Positions 53,278-62,202 of a DNA stretch of 64,000 bases are shown in pieces; the stretch's first letter is position 1, and every line of letters starts with the position of its first letter. This DNA is from Sulfurovum sp. (GTDB taxonomy: Bacteria; Campylobacterota; Campylobacteria; Campylobacterales; Sulfurovaceae): the NCBI GenBank assembly GCA_027082955.1, contig JALWTA010000038.1, positions 1-64,000 on the forward strand, given 5' to 3'. The position numbers and the translations under genes were made by a program. The notes beneath the pieces were generated by a model, which did not search any database, was not told the origin of the DNA, and was given only the letters and a program-made list of their open reading frames with translations.

Positions 53278-54162
53278 TTACTGAAATGTATTGCACACTC
53301 TCAAATCACCGCTCTCAAATCCACGCTTAAACCACGCCATACGCTGTGCGGAACTGCCATGCGTGAAAGCATCGGGACGTACTGCACGCCCCGCCTCTCT
53401 TAGCAGCGTGTCATCCCCGATCTTGCTTGCGGCATTGAGCGCCTCTTCAAGATCGCCGGGTTCAAGCATATGAAACTGCCGTTGCGCATAATGTCCCCAG
53501 ACACCGGCATAGCAGTCTGCCTGAAGTTCCACCTTGACTTGCAGCGCATTGGCACGCGGACCTCTGCCGCCCCACTGCTGTTTGATCTTCTGTACCTTAT
53601 CGAGTGTGCCGGCAATATCCTGTACGTGGTGTCCTATCTCATGCGCAAGTACATACGCCTGTGCAAAATCTCCCGGCGCATTGTGACGGCGTGCAAGCTC
53701 ATCAAAAAAACCAAGATCAAGATAAACCTTTTTGTCCACAGGGCAGTAAAAAGGCCCCATCTGAGACTGTGCTCCGCCACATCCGCTGTGGGTATGGCCT
53801 CTATAAAGTACCAATACCGGTTCTTTGTAGCGAAGTCCATACTGTGGCAACAGCTGACTCCAGACCTCTTCTGTGCTTCTGAGTACTTTTTTAATGAACA
53901 CTGCCCGCTTGTCATCAACCGCTTTGTTAACCGAATGTGACGCACCGCCGCCCATGCCAATCAGTGCCAAAGGATTGTACCCTGCCATATAGGCAAGCAG
54001 ACCCGCACCAATGATCAGCAGCCCAAATTTAGAACGCAACAGCGGACGGATGAGCGGCCACAACATCATCATGGTTCCCATACTCATTCTGCCGCCGCCA
54101 TAACCTCCCTGACCACGTCTGTCCTCTACATTTTGGCTCTCTTCTTCGTTATCAAGACGCAT
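53278..54162 (-). CDS. Neutral zinc metallopeptidase (YpfJ-like)
   Basis: AYVLAHEIGHHVQDIAGTLDKV; QADCYAGVWGHYAQ. Confidence 0.88.
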   Translation of the reverse strand: MRLDNEEESQNVEDRRGQGGYGGGRMSMGTMMMLWPLIRPLLRSKFGLLIIGAGLLAYMAGYNPLALIGMGGGASHSVNKAVDDKRAVFIKKVLRSTEEVWSQLLPQYGLRYKEPVLVLYRGHTHSGCGGAQSQMGPFYCPVDKKVYLDLGFFDELARRHNAPGDFAQAYVLAHEIGHHVQDIAGTLDKVQKIKQQWGGRGPRANALQVKVELQADCYAGVWGHYAQRQFHMLEPGDLEEALNAASKIGDDTLLREAGRAVRPDAFTHGSSAQRMAWFKRGFESGDLRVCNTFQ

Positions 54163-54198
54163 CCAGTCTCCTCCTCTGACTTATTGATAAACTACTAC

Positions 54199-54373
54199 GG
54201 ATTATACCCAAATCTCGAAATAGAATTCTTTGAATTTGTGTTATGCTCGTATTTACGGGGTTTGCAGAAAATTTGAGTCGCACCCGTAGGTTCGGCGATG
54301 GTTTTATGTGAAGCCCGTGAATACGATGATGATACAAAGTCATGAATTTCTATTTCGGGATTTGGGTTATACC
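54199..54373. mobile_element. MITE-like element (about 175 bp) with long imperfect terminal inverted repeats
   Basis: GGATTATACCCAAATCTCGAAATAGAATTC ... GAATTTCTATTTCGGGATTTGGGTTATACC; inner pair CGTATTTACGGGGTTT / AAGCCCGTGAATACG. Confidence 0.75.
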
Positions 54374-54427
54374 AATCAAAAGTAAAAATAGACTACAATA
54401 TTGCTACTTTTAAAAAGAGGAGTCCGT

Positions 54428-56389
54428 GTGTCATTAGCGTTAGCAAGAAAGTACCGTCCCGCCACATTTAACGACCTCATCGGGCAGGAAGCAGTCTCTC
54501 AAACCCTCTCGCAGGCACTGGATAACGGCCGACTCTCACACGCCTATCTCTTCTCCGGACTTCGTGGAAGCGGAAAGACCTCTACGGCTCGTATTTTTGC
54601 AAAAGCACTGCTATGTGAACAGGGCACTTCTTCTCACCCCTGTGGTGAGTGTATCCACTGTGTGATGGCTGCGGAAAACCGCCATATGGACATCATTGAG
54701 ATGGATGCGGCAAGCAACCGCGGGATCGATGACATCAAAGACCTCATTGAACACACCAAGTACAAACCAAGCTCTGCACGCTTCAAGATCTTCATTATCG
54801 ACGAAGTGCACATGCTGACAAATCAGGCGTTCAATGCCCTGCTTAAAACCCTTGAAGAGCCACCTGACTTTGTCAAATTTATCCTTGCAACCACTGACCC
54901 GCTCAAACTGCCGGCGACCATCCTCTCTAGAACCCAGCATTTCCGGTTCAAAAAGATTCCCCAGCAGCTGGTACAACGCCACCTTGAGCATATTCTCAAC
55001 CTTGAACAAATCGGGTTTGAAAAAGAGGCGGTTGAGATCATTGCACGTACCGGTGCAGGCAGTCTGAGAGATTCACTGACGCTGCTCGATCAGGCGATCG
55101 TTTATTCTCAAAACTTTGTCGATGTCGCAACAGTCACAGGTATGCTCGGTATCATCGAACCGAGTCTGCTTGAGAAGCTGCTTGAAGATATTGTCAAAAA
55201 AGATACTGCCGCGATCCTCGACTTTATCAGAATAGCTGCCGATTATGAGGCGGAGATGATCCTCGATGAGCTGACACTCTACCTCAAGAGCCTTCTGCTT
55301 GAAGGCAGCAACAGACTTACTCCTATGATCATCGAGCGCTTCTTCCGGATCATCGCCGAGTCAAAAACCCTGCTTTCTCTTGGAAGCGATGGCGAGTTTG
55401 TCCTCTCGCTGACTCTATTTAAAATGATGGAAGCGCTGCAGATCAAAGATATCGACACAATGATCAAAGGACTCGAACAGGAGCTAAAAGGGGTAGAAGT
55501 CAGCGAAATCGTTGTCACTACACCCGCACCGGATCTCTCTGCACCCAAAGAGGTGATCACCATCACCGAAGAGGAGATCGTAGCAACCCTGCCCGCAGAG
55601 AAAAAAGCACCCGATACAACACCTGCCATGCAGGAAGAGAAGCAAGAAGAGCCCCATGCTGTTGCAAAAACAACACCACAAGAGCCAGAGGTATCACCGT
55701 CTCCAACAACACAAGATACACCACAAACCACCTCAATGCTCAACACTCAGCGCTCAGCACTCAACACCACCCCAAACGAAAGCGCAGAGATCCAAAGCAA
55801 ACCAGATAAACCTCAACAAGAAACCCCTTCCTCAACACTCAGCGCTCAGCACTCAACGCTCAACGCCGGAAAATTCAAAGAACTCATCTCCAAGATCTAT
55901 GACCGAGACTACGACCTTGGCAGCTGTTTTGAACGCAACATCAGCTTTGTCAACTTTTCCGACAACCTGTTGACATGGGAGTCCACTGCCGAAGATGCCG
56001 ACAAGCAGATGCTCATCACCCACTGGGGTGTGATCAACATGTTTGTCAAAGAGCTGTTTGGATTTGAGACCAAAATAAAAAATATCGCTAAAAAAAAAGC
56101 CAGTAGGGGTCTGACCTCACAAAAAGTAGCAGAGAGTAATGAGCAGGTAGCAGGTAGCGGGGATCAATCGATAGAGCAGATACCACAGGAAAATGCTGCT
56201 CATAACGATGCAGACAGCGGCTCTATGATCGAAGAGATCGAGATGAAGAGCTCCTGCATCGCTCCTGATGCTGGTGAAACCGAAGCAGCCAAAGAGAAAG
56301 ACCCCTCAGCCCTGCTTGAAGAGCCCATGGTCAAAACTGCTCTGGAGCTTTTTAATCCCAAAAAGGTTAGGATTAAACGAAATACCTAA
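54428..56389 (+). CDS. dnaX: DNA polymerase III subunit gamma/tau
   Basis: ARKYRPATFNDLIGQEAVSQTL, FSGLRGSGKTSTARIFAKAL; probable GTG start with GAGGAG. Confidence 0.95.
   Translation: MSLALARKYRPATFNDLIGQEAVSQTLSQALDNGRLSHAYLFSGLRGSGKTSTARIFAKALLCEQGTSSHPCGECIHCVMAAENRHMDIIEMDAASNRGIDDIKDLIEHTKYKPSSARFKIFIIDEVHMLTNQAFNALLKTLEEPPDFVKFILATTDPLKLPATILSRTQHFRFKKIPQQLVQRHLEHILNLEQIGFEKEAVEIIARTGAGSLRDSLTLLDQAIVYSQNFVDVATVTGMLGIIEPSLLEKLLEDIVKKDTAAILDFIRIAADYEAEMILDELTLYLKSLLLEGSNRLTPMIIERFFRIIAESKTLLSLGSDGEFVLSLTLFKMMEALQIKDIDTMIKGLEQELKGVEVSEIVVTTPAPDLSAPKEVITITEEEIVATLPAEKKAPDTTPAMQEEKQEEPHAVAKTTPQEPEVSPSPTTQDTPQTTSMLNTQRSALNTTPNESAEIQSKPDKPQQETPSSTLSAQHSTLNAGKFKELISKIYDRDYDLGSCFERNISFVNFSDNLLTWESTAEDADKQMLITHWGVINMFVKELFGFETKIKNIAKKKASRGLTSQKVAESNEQVAGSGDQSIEQIPQENAAHNDADSGSMIEEIEMKSSCIAPDAGETEAAKEKDPSALLEEPMVKTALELFNPKKVRIKRNT
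55732..55865 (+). repeat. Two heptamer arrays with near-identical unit order in the dnaX linker
   Basis: CTCAATG CTCAACA CTCAGCG CTCAGCA CTCAACA (55732-55766) and CTCAACA CTCAGCG CTCAGCA CTCAACG CTCAACG (55831-55865). Confidence 0.92.
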
Positions 56390-57195
56390 TCTACCCACGC
56401 TTTGGTTACAATCTTTGGCTTCTCATCATAGATCTTCACCTTTTCTGCATCTATACAGCGACCATTGTCATCTAATTCAAAGACAATCATCTGCAAGATT
56501 GCTTTACAACTGTCAGGAATATCATGGTGACCACCAAGTCCGGTAAGAAAACGGCGCATTGGCACAGCTTTGTCCATACCGATAACCCCATCACGACAAC
56601 CGGTCAGCCCCACATCGGTCACATAGGCGCATCCGTTGCTAACACAAAGGTCATCCGTACCGACATGGGTATGGGTACCAAAAATGGCAGAGACATCTTC
56701 ATGAAGCATATGCAGCAGCACATTCTTTTCAGAACTCGCTTCCGCATGCATATCGATGATGATGTGTTTGATCCCCTGAGCCTTGAGCGAAGCGACCACG
56801 GACGTGATCATAGTAAACGGGTTATCTACCATAGGCATGGTGTAGTGCCCCATCAAATTGAGTACTGCTACTTCATGTCCACAGATTGTTGTTTGGAAAA
56901 TGCCTTTGCCCGGTGAGGCTTCGGGGTAGTTCATGGGTCTAATAAGCGGATGGCTCTCAAAGAGTTCGACGATCTCTTTTTTATCAAAACTGTGGTTGCC
57001 TCCGGTCATCACATCGATGCCGTAGCCAAGCAATTCATCAGCATTTTTGCGGGTCAATCCAAACCCATGGGAGGCATTTTCATAGTTGGCAATAACAAAA
57101 TCAAGAAAGTGTTCCTGACGCAGACGCTTAAGGTGTTTTTTGAGCATCAAGCGCCCGGGTTTACCGACAATATCTCCAATAAACCCGATACGCAT
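56386..57195 (-). CDS. YmdB-family metallophosphoesterase (TIGR00282)
   Basis: MRIGFIGDIVGKPGRLMLKKHL, GGNHSFDKKEI, GTHTHVGTDD. Confidence 0.92.
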   Translation of the reverse strand: MRIGFIGDIVGKPGRLMLKKHLKRLRQEHFLDFVIANYENASHGFGLTRKNADELLGYGIDVMTGGNHSFDKKEIVELFESHPLIRPMNYPEASPGKGIFQTTICGHEVAVLNLMGHYTMPMVDNPFTMITSVVASLKAQGIKHIIIDMHAEASSEKNVLLHMLHEDVSAIFGTHTHVGTDDLCVSNGCAYVTDVGLTGCRDGVIGMDKAVPMRRFLTGLGGHHDIPDSCKAILQMIVFELDDNGRCIDAEKVKIYDEKPKIVTKAWVD

Positions 57196-57226
57196 AAAAA
57201 CTCTTCTGAACGCTACGCGCTTAACG

Positions 57227-58243
57227 CTAAACGCTCTCTCCGCTAAACGGCAGCAGTGCCGAAGCCCATGTCAAACCGCCGCCGAAGGTATCAAGCAGCA
57301 TCAGTTCACCTTTTTTCAGTTTTCCACTCTCCCAGAGATCATTGATCGCCATAGGGATTGAGGCAGCTGAAGTGTTGCCGTACTTATGCACAGTCAACGC
57401 AACCTGATCTTCACGCATTTTCAATGCATCTCCCACTGCTTTGATAATACGGTAGTTAGCCTGATGGGGAATAAAATGGGGGATCTCTTCTGATCTGATA
57501 TTGTTTTTCTCAAGGATCTCTTTAACGTCTTTTGTCAGTGTCTTGACTGCAAGTTTAAAGGTTTCATTGCCTTTCATCTGCACATACTGCAACCCTTCAT
57601 CAAGCACTTTCTGGCTGACAGGGTTGCGTGAACCCGGTGCAGGTGTCACAAGAAAATCTGCATATGCGCCATCCGCGCTTGCATGGATGTCTACAAATCC
57701 TTCCTCTTTGTTCTTTGTAGCCGATATTACTGCTGCTCCGGCACCATCACCGAACAGGATGCAGGTACTTCTGTCTGTATAATCTACGATAGAAGAGAAC
57801 TTTTCCGCACCAATAACCAAAACGTTTTTTCTCATACCCGATTCAACAAAAGCTTTTGCGACAGAAAGCCCATAGACAAACCCGCTGCAAGCTGCAGAAA
57901 TGTCAAATGCCTGCACATTTTTGATACCGAGTTTGTCAGAGATAATACATGCGGTTGAAGGCATATTGAAATAATCAGGTGTTACGGTAGCACATACGAC
58001 CAGATCGATCTCTTCTTTCTCCAGTCCTGACCGTTTAATAGCCAGTGCTGCCGCTTTCGCACCCATATCGCTTGTAAACTCATTGTCTGCTGCAATATGT
58101 CTCTCTTTGATCCCTGTACGTTTTGTAATCCATTCATCGCTTGTATCTACCATCTTTTCCAGATCTGCATTGGAAAGAATCTTTTGGGGTACATAGGCAC
58201 CAATTGCCCTAAACGCGGCATAAACAGGCTGTGTTACTGACAT
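57227..58243 (-). CDS. fabH: Beta-ketoacyl-ACP synthase III
   Basis: [30 protein letters not shown]. Confidence 0.95.
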   Translation of the reverse strand: MSVTQPVYAAFRAIGAYVPQKILSNADLEKMVDTSDEWITKRTGIKERHIAADNEFTSDMGAKAAALAIKRSGLEKEEIDLVVCATVTPDYFNMPSTACIISDKLGIKNVQAFDISAACSGFVYGLSVAKAFVESGMRKNVLVIGAEKFSSIVDYTDRSTCILFGDGAGAAVISATKNKEEGFVDIHASADGAYADFLVTPAPGSRNPVSQKVLDEGLQYVQMKGNETFKLAVKTLTKDVKEILEKNNIRSEEIPHFIPHQANYRIIKAVGDALKMREDQVALTVHKYGNTSAASIPMAINDLWESGKLKKGELMLLDTFGGGLTWASALLPFSGESV

Positions 58244-58360
58244 TGTATTCCTTGGGAGCGGGATATAAACAACAGTTTTGGAACCCGCTAAAATCGAATA
58301 TCATTTTACCATAATATTCTAAGAATTCAGGAGAAAAGGAGAAAGCCAAAGCCCTTTGGC

Positions 58361-59350
58361 TTAAGCTTTTTTGGTAATAAGTGCTTCTATCTTGTTGTTC
58401 ACACCGGATTCGGTATATTTAATCGCCTGAAAGATAGCGTTTTTGATAGCTTTGGCATTGGAGGAACCGTGAGAGATGATAGCGCATCCGTTAATTCCAA
58501 GCAATGGTGCACCCCCATACTCTGAAGGATCCACCTCTTTTTTCATCGATGCAAAGACCTTTTTCTTCATCATCAATGCACCGATCTTTGCGGGAAGAGA
58601 TTTTCTAATATACTGTTTCATCAAAGTGAAAATAGCAGATTGTACACCCTCAGCTGTTTTCAGCAATATGTTACCGGTAAATCCGTCAGTTACAATAACA
58701 TCAACATCGCCGCCGAAAATGTCGCCACCCTCTACGTTCCCGATAAAACCTTCCAAATCATCAAGCAGTTTAAATGCTTCTTTGGTTAGAGCATTCCCTT
58801 TGCTGTCTTCTTCTCCATTGCTTAAAAGACCTACTCTTGGATGAGCACGTCCCATGACACTCTGCACATAGGCTTCTCCCATGTAACCGAACTCATACAG
58901 GTTCTGCGGAGTGCAGTCTGTTACTGCACCTACGTCCAAAACCAAAGAACGATTTCCTTTAACGGTGGGCATAAAGGTTGCCAATGCCGGTTTGCTGATA
59001 TGAGGCAGCCGGCCAATACGTAGTGTCGCCAGCGTCATAGTAGCACCACTGTGCCCTGCAGAGACAACAGCATCTGCCTCTTTATTGCGAACAAGCTCCA
59101 CCGCTTTATAGATGGAGGAGTCTTTACGCTTGAGTGCATTGGTCGCCTGATCTGCCATTTCAATCACATCAGAGGCATCAACAATCTCAACTTTATTGAT
59201 ATAATATTGGGGTAGCAGAGAAAGAATCTCTTCTCTGTCGCCTACAAGAATAGGCAGGAAAGATTGTTCTTCCAACGCCAACACGACGCCTTCAATAATC
59301 GGCTCGGGACCGTGGTCCCCACCCATTGCATCGATCGCGATTTTGATCAT
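58361..59350 (-). CDS. plsX: Phosphate acyltransferase PlsX
   Basis: [19 protein letters not shown]. Confidence 0.96.
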   Translation of the reverse strand: MIKIAIDAMGGDHGPEPIIEGVVLALEEQSFLPILVGDREEILSLLPQYYINKVEIVDASDVIEMADQATNALKRKDSSIYKAVELVRNKEADAVVSAGHSGATMTLATLRIGRLPHISKPALATFMPTVKGNRSLVLDVGAVTDCTPQNLYEFGYMGEAYVQSVMGRAHPRVGLLSNGEEDSKGNALTKEAFKLLDDLEGFIGNVEGGDIFGGDVDVIVTDGFTGNILLKTAEGVQSAIFTLMKQYIRKSLPAKIGALMMKKKVFASMKKEVDPSEYGGAPLLGINGCAIISHGSSNAKAIKNAIFQAIKYTESGVNNKIEALITKKA

Positions 59351-59355
59351 TGCAA

Positions 59356-59517
59356 TTACGCTTTTTTCGTTTTGTACTCACCTGTTGTCATGTTCATGTG
59401 GTGAGGCATTCTCCATGTTCCGTCGCTATCTTTTACGGGCATAGGAAGGGTCAGTTTATAATGTGTTCTTCTTTTTGCCGCTCTTGTTTTACTTACACGT
59501 CTCTTAGGTACTGCCAT
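59356..59517 (-). CDS. rpmF: Ribosomal protein L32 (not in ORF track)
   Basis: Translates to [53 protein letters not shown]; directly upstream of plsX. Confidence 0.93.
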   Translation of the reverse strand: MAVPKRRVSKTRAAKRRTHYKLTLPMPVKDSDGTWRMPHHMNMTTGEYKTKKA

Positions 59518-59536
59518 GGTCTATCCTTTGTATGGT

Positions 59537-59956
59537 TTAAAATTCTATCTCAAGTGCTTCTTCACTGCCGTCACAACTGTCACAGTAGTGAAACGCACCT
59601 TCGATGGCATTGATCTCGCTTTGGAGGATATATGTTACATCAATAACGCCATCCAAAAACTCGATTATATCCAAATCATCTTTATCTTCCGATACCTGAT
59701 CACTGAGTGTCAGCTTCAACGGTGTATCAAGCAGATAGTCAAACAATTTTCCGCATCTGTCACACACCAAAGGGAGATTTCCTTCCATATTTGCATCAAG
59801 AAGTACCCGATGATAACCGCTCTTTGCCAAGGTACCTCTCAGGCGTACATCCTGAAGCGAAAGCTCCAGAGGTTTTGCCGTCGTACCTACCTTTTCAAAA
59901 AGAATCTTCAAAGAAGACTGCTTAGTGAATTTCTCTCTGTGAAAAGAAAAATGCAA
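59537..59956 (-). CDS. YceD/DUF177-family protein
   Basis: [22 protein letters not shown] and C-terminal CDSCDG; upstream of rpmF. Confidence 0.82.
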   Translation of the reverse strand: MHFSFHREKFTKQSSLKILFEKVGTTAKPLELSLQDVRLRGTLAKSGYHRVLLDANMEGNLPLVCDRCGKLFDYLLDTPLKLTLSDQVSEDKDDLDIIEFLDGVIDVTYILQSEINAIEGAFHYCDSCDGSEEALEIEF

Positions 59957-60335
59957 TCTCTACTGCTGCATTCTCAAGAGAGTCACTTCCATGTACCGCA
60001 TTGGCATCGATACTGTCAGCAAAGTCTGCTCTAATCGTTCCGGCAGCTGCCTCTTTTGGGTCAGTAGCACCCATAAGCTCTCTGTTCTTTGCCATTGCAT
60101 TCTCACCTTCGAGTACAGAAACGACAACTGGTCCAGAGATCATAAAATCTACAAGGTCCTTAAAGAAAGGACGATCTTTATGCACTGCATAAAATGCTTC
60201 TGCATCTACTCTGGAAAGTCTTGTTTTTTTCGTTGCTGCAATTCTCAAACCTGCTTCTTCAAAGCGTGCAAGAATCTGTCCTACAACATTTTTTGCAACT
60301 GCATCGGGCTTGATGATTGATAGTGTTTGTTCCAT
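59922..60335 (-). CDS. ndk: Nucleoside diphosphate kinase
   Basis: [53 protein letters not shown]. Confidence 0.96.
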   Translation of the reverse strand: MEQTLSIIKPDAVAKNVVGQILARFEEAGLRIAATKKTRLSRVDAEAFYAVHKDRPFFKDLVDFMISGPVVVSVLEGENAMAKNRELMGATDPKEAAAGTIRADFADSIDANAVHGSDSLENAAVEIAFFFSQREIH

Positions 60336-60488
60336 AATATTATATTCCTAAAATTGGGGATGGTGTACTTCGTCGGGAAGTATTCGGGCGGAATTGTATC
60401 GAAATGGATATTAAAAATATATTAATTTAAGGAATTTCAAGAAAGAAGAAAGAAGGGGTGACCAAAGATCCGGTCACCCAAATGAAGA

Positions 60489-60764
60489 TTAGTCTTCAAT
60501 GACCGGCTCGCCTTTAGCACCTCTGTTTTCAGAACAAGGCTGTCCCTCAACACAGTCGCTCCACTGAATACATCCTTCTGTAGGACATGCTTCAGCACAT
60601 GCCGGTACTTCAAAATAATCTACACACTCAACACATTTGTCTGCATATACGTAGTAGATCTCCTCACCAGTTGGGTTATCGTCCTCATCAACGATCGCTT
60701 CAACTGGACACTCATCAATACAAGCTGCACAGTTAATGCAGATATCTGTAATCATTACTGCCAT
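60489..60764 (-). CDS. 4Fe-4S ferredoxin
   Basis: ICINCAACIDECPVEAIVDED ... CVECVDYFEVPACAEACPTEGC. Confidence 0.92.
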   Translation of the reverse strand: MAVMITDICINCAACIDECPVEAIVDEDDNPTGEEIYYVYADKCVECVDYFEVPACAEACPTEGCIQWSDCVEGQPCSENRGAKGEPVIED

Positions 60765-60826
60765 TTGTTTTCTCCTTTATGTAAGATGGTCAAACTATAA
60801 CAAAACTTATTTAAATTATTCTTTAA

Positions 60827-61984
60827 TTAGATACTTAAATAGTCTCTAATCGCTTTTGTTTTGTCTGTTTTTTCCCATGTAAAATCTTCATCCTCGCGAC
60901 CAAAATGACCATAAGCTGCTGTCTTTCGGTAAATAGGACGCAGCAGATTCAGACTCTCCATGATCCCTTTTGGTGTCAGGTCAAACAGCTCCTTGACACA
61001 TGCCACAATCTTCTCTTCTACCACATGAGCAGTACCGTGTGTATCTACATGAATAGAGACCGGTGCAGCCACACCAATAGCGTAGGCTATTTGGATAGTC
61101 GCCTTTTCACAGGCACCTGCAGCGACAAGGTTCTTGGCAACATAGCGTGCCGCATAGGCAGCCGAGCGGTCGACCTTGGTCGGATCTTTGCCAGAGAATG
61201 CCCCGCCGCCGTGTGGGCAGGACCCCCCATAGGTATCGACAATGATCTTTCGTCCTGTCAGGCCTGCATCACCCTGTGGACCACCAATCACAAAGCGCCC
61301 TGTCGGGTTGATGTGATAGGTGATCTCATCATGCAGCATACCGTAAGCTTCCAGTACAGGATTGATCACCTCTTCTCTGACTGCTTTTTGCACCTGTGTC
61401 AGAGAAACATTATCATGGTGCTGGGTAGAGACAACTACCGTATCGACAGAAACCGGCTTTCCGTCAACATATTTGACCGAAACCTGCACCTTACCATCTG
61501 GTCTTAGAAACGGTACCGTACCGTTTTTACGTACCTCTGCCAGCTTTGAGGTCAGACGGTGTGCCAGTGTAATAGGCAGCGGCATCAGTTCCGGTGTCTC
61601 TTTGCACGCATAACCGAACATCAATCCCTGATCTCCCGCACCGATCTCTCCGCTTGCCTGATCAACCCCCTGATTGATATCGGGTGACTGCTCGCCAATT
61701 CCATTGAGTACACCGGCACTGCGGTAATCAAAACCGTAAGAGGCATCGGTATATCCAATCTCTCTAACCACTTCGCGCGCAATTTCCTGCATCGGTGCAT
61801 ACGCTGTTGTTTTCAATTCTCCTGCAATCACACAAAAACCGTTACTCAGCAACGTCTCACATGCCACTCTGGCATTGGGATCTTCCTTGATGATGTAGTC
61901 CAGAATCGCATCAGATATCTGGTCTGCCATCTTGTCAGGATGTCCTTCGGTTACTGATTCACTGGTAAAAATGTATTCGTTCAT
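60827..61984 (-). CDS. metK: S-adenosylmethionine synthase
   Basis: [29 protein letters not shown]; start at 61984 with GGAG just upstream (ORF track starts at 62026). Confidence 0.95.
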   Translation of the reverse strand: MNEYIFTSESVTEGHPDKMADQISDAILDYIIKEDPNARVACETLLSNGFCVIAGELKTTAYAPMQEIAREVVREIGYTDASYGFDYRSAGVLNGIGEQSPDINQGVDQASGEIGAGDQGLMFGYACKETPELMPLPITLAHRLTSKLAEVRKNGTVPFLRPDGKVQVSVKYVDGKPVSVDTVVVSTQHHDNVSLTQVQKAVREEVINPVLEAYGMLHDEITYHINPTGRFVIGGPQGDAGLTGRKIIVDTYGGSCPHGGGAFSGKDPTKVDRSAAYAARYVAKNLVAAGACEKATIQIAYAIGVAAPVSIHVDTHGTAHVVEEKIVACVKELFDLTPKGIMESLNLLRPIYRKTAAYGHFGREDEDFTWEKTDKTKAIRDYLSI

Positions 61985-62146
61985 CCATACTCCTTCTTCT
62001 TGAAGATCGGCAAAGCCAATCTTCAATTCATCTCACTAAAGCTTCGCCTGCAGCTTAGAACACTTCAATAAGAGATGTTTAATATTCGTCCACTGTCACT
62101 GAACTTAAATAAATCACCGACAGGAGATTTATTCAAACCCAGTATC

Positions 62147-62202
62147 GGTGCGTGACTACGCACCCTACTGCTTTCCTTTTTAATTTTTAATTTTTAATTT
62201 TT
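62147..62202 (+). repeat. REP-like hairpin GGTGCGTGACTACGCACC followed by (AATTTTT)x3
   Basis: Palindrome 62147-62168; heptamers 62182-62202 overlapping the dxs stop codon. Confidence 0.85.
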
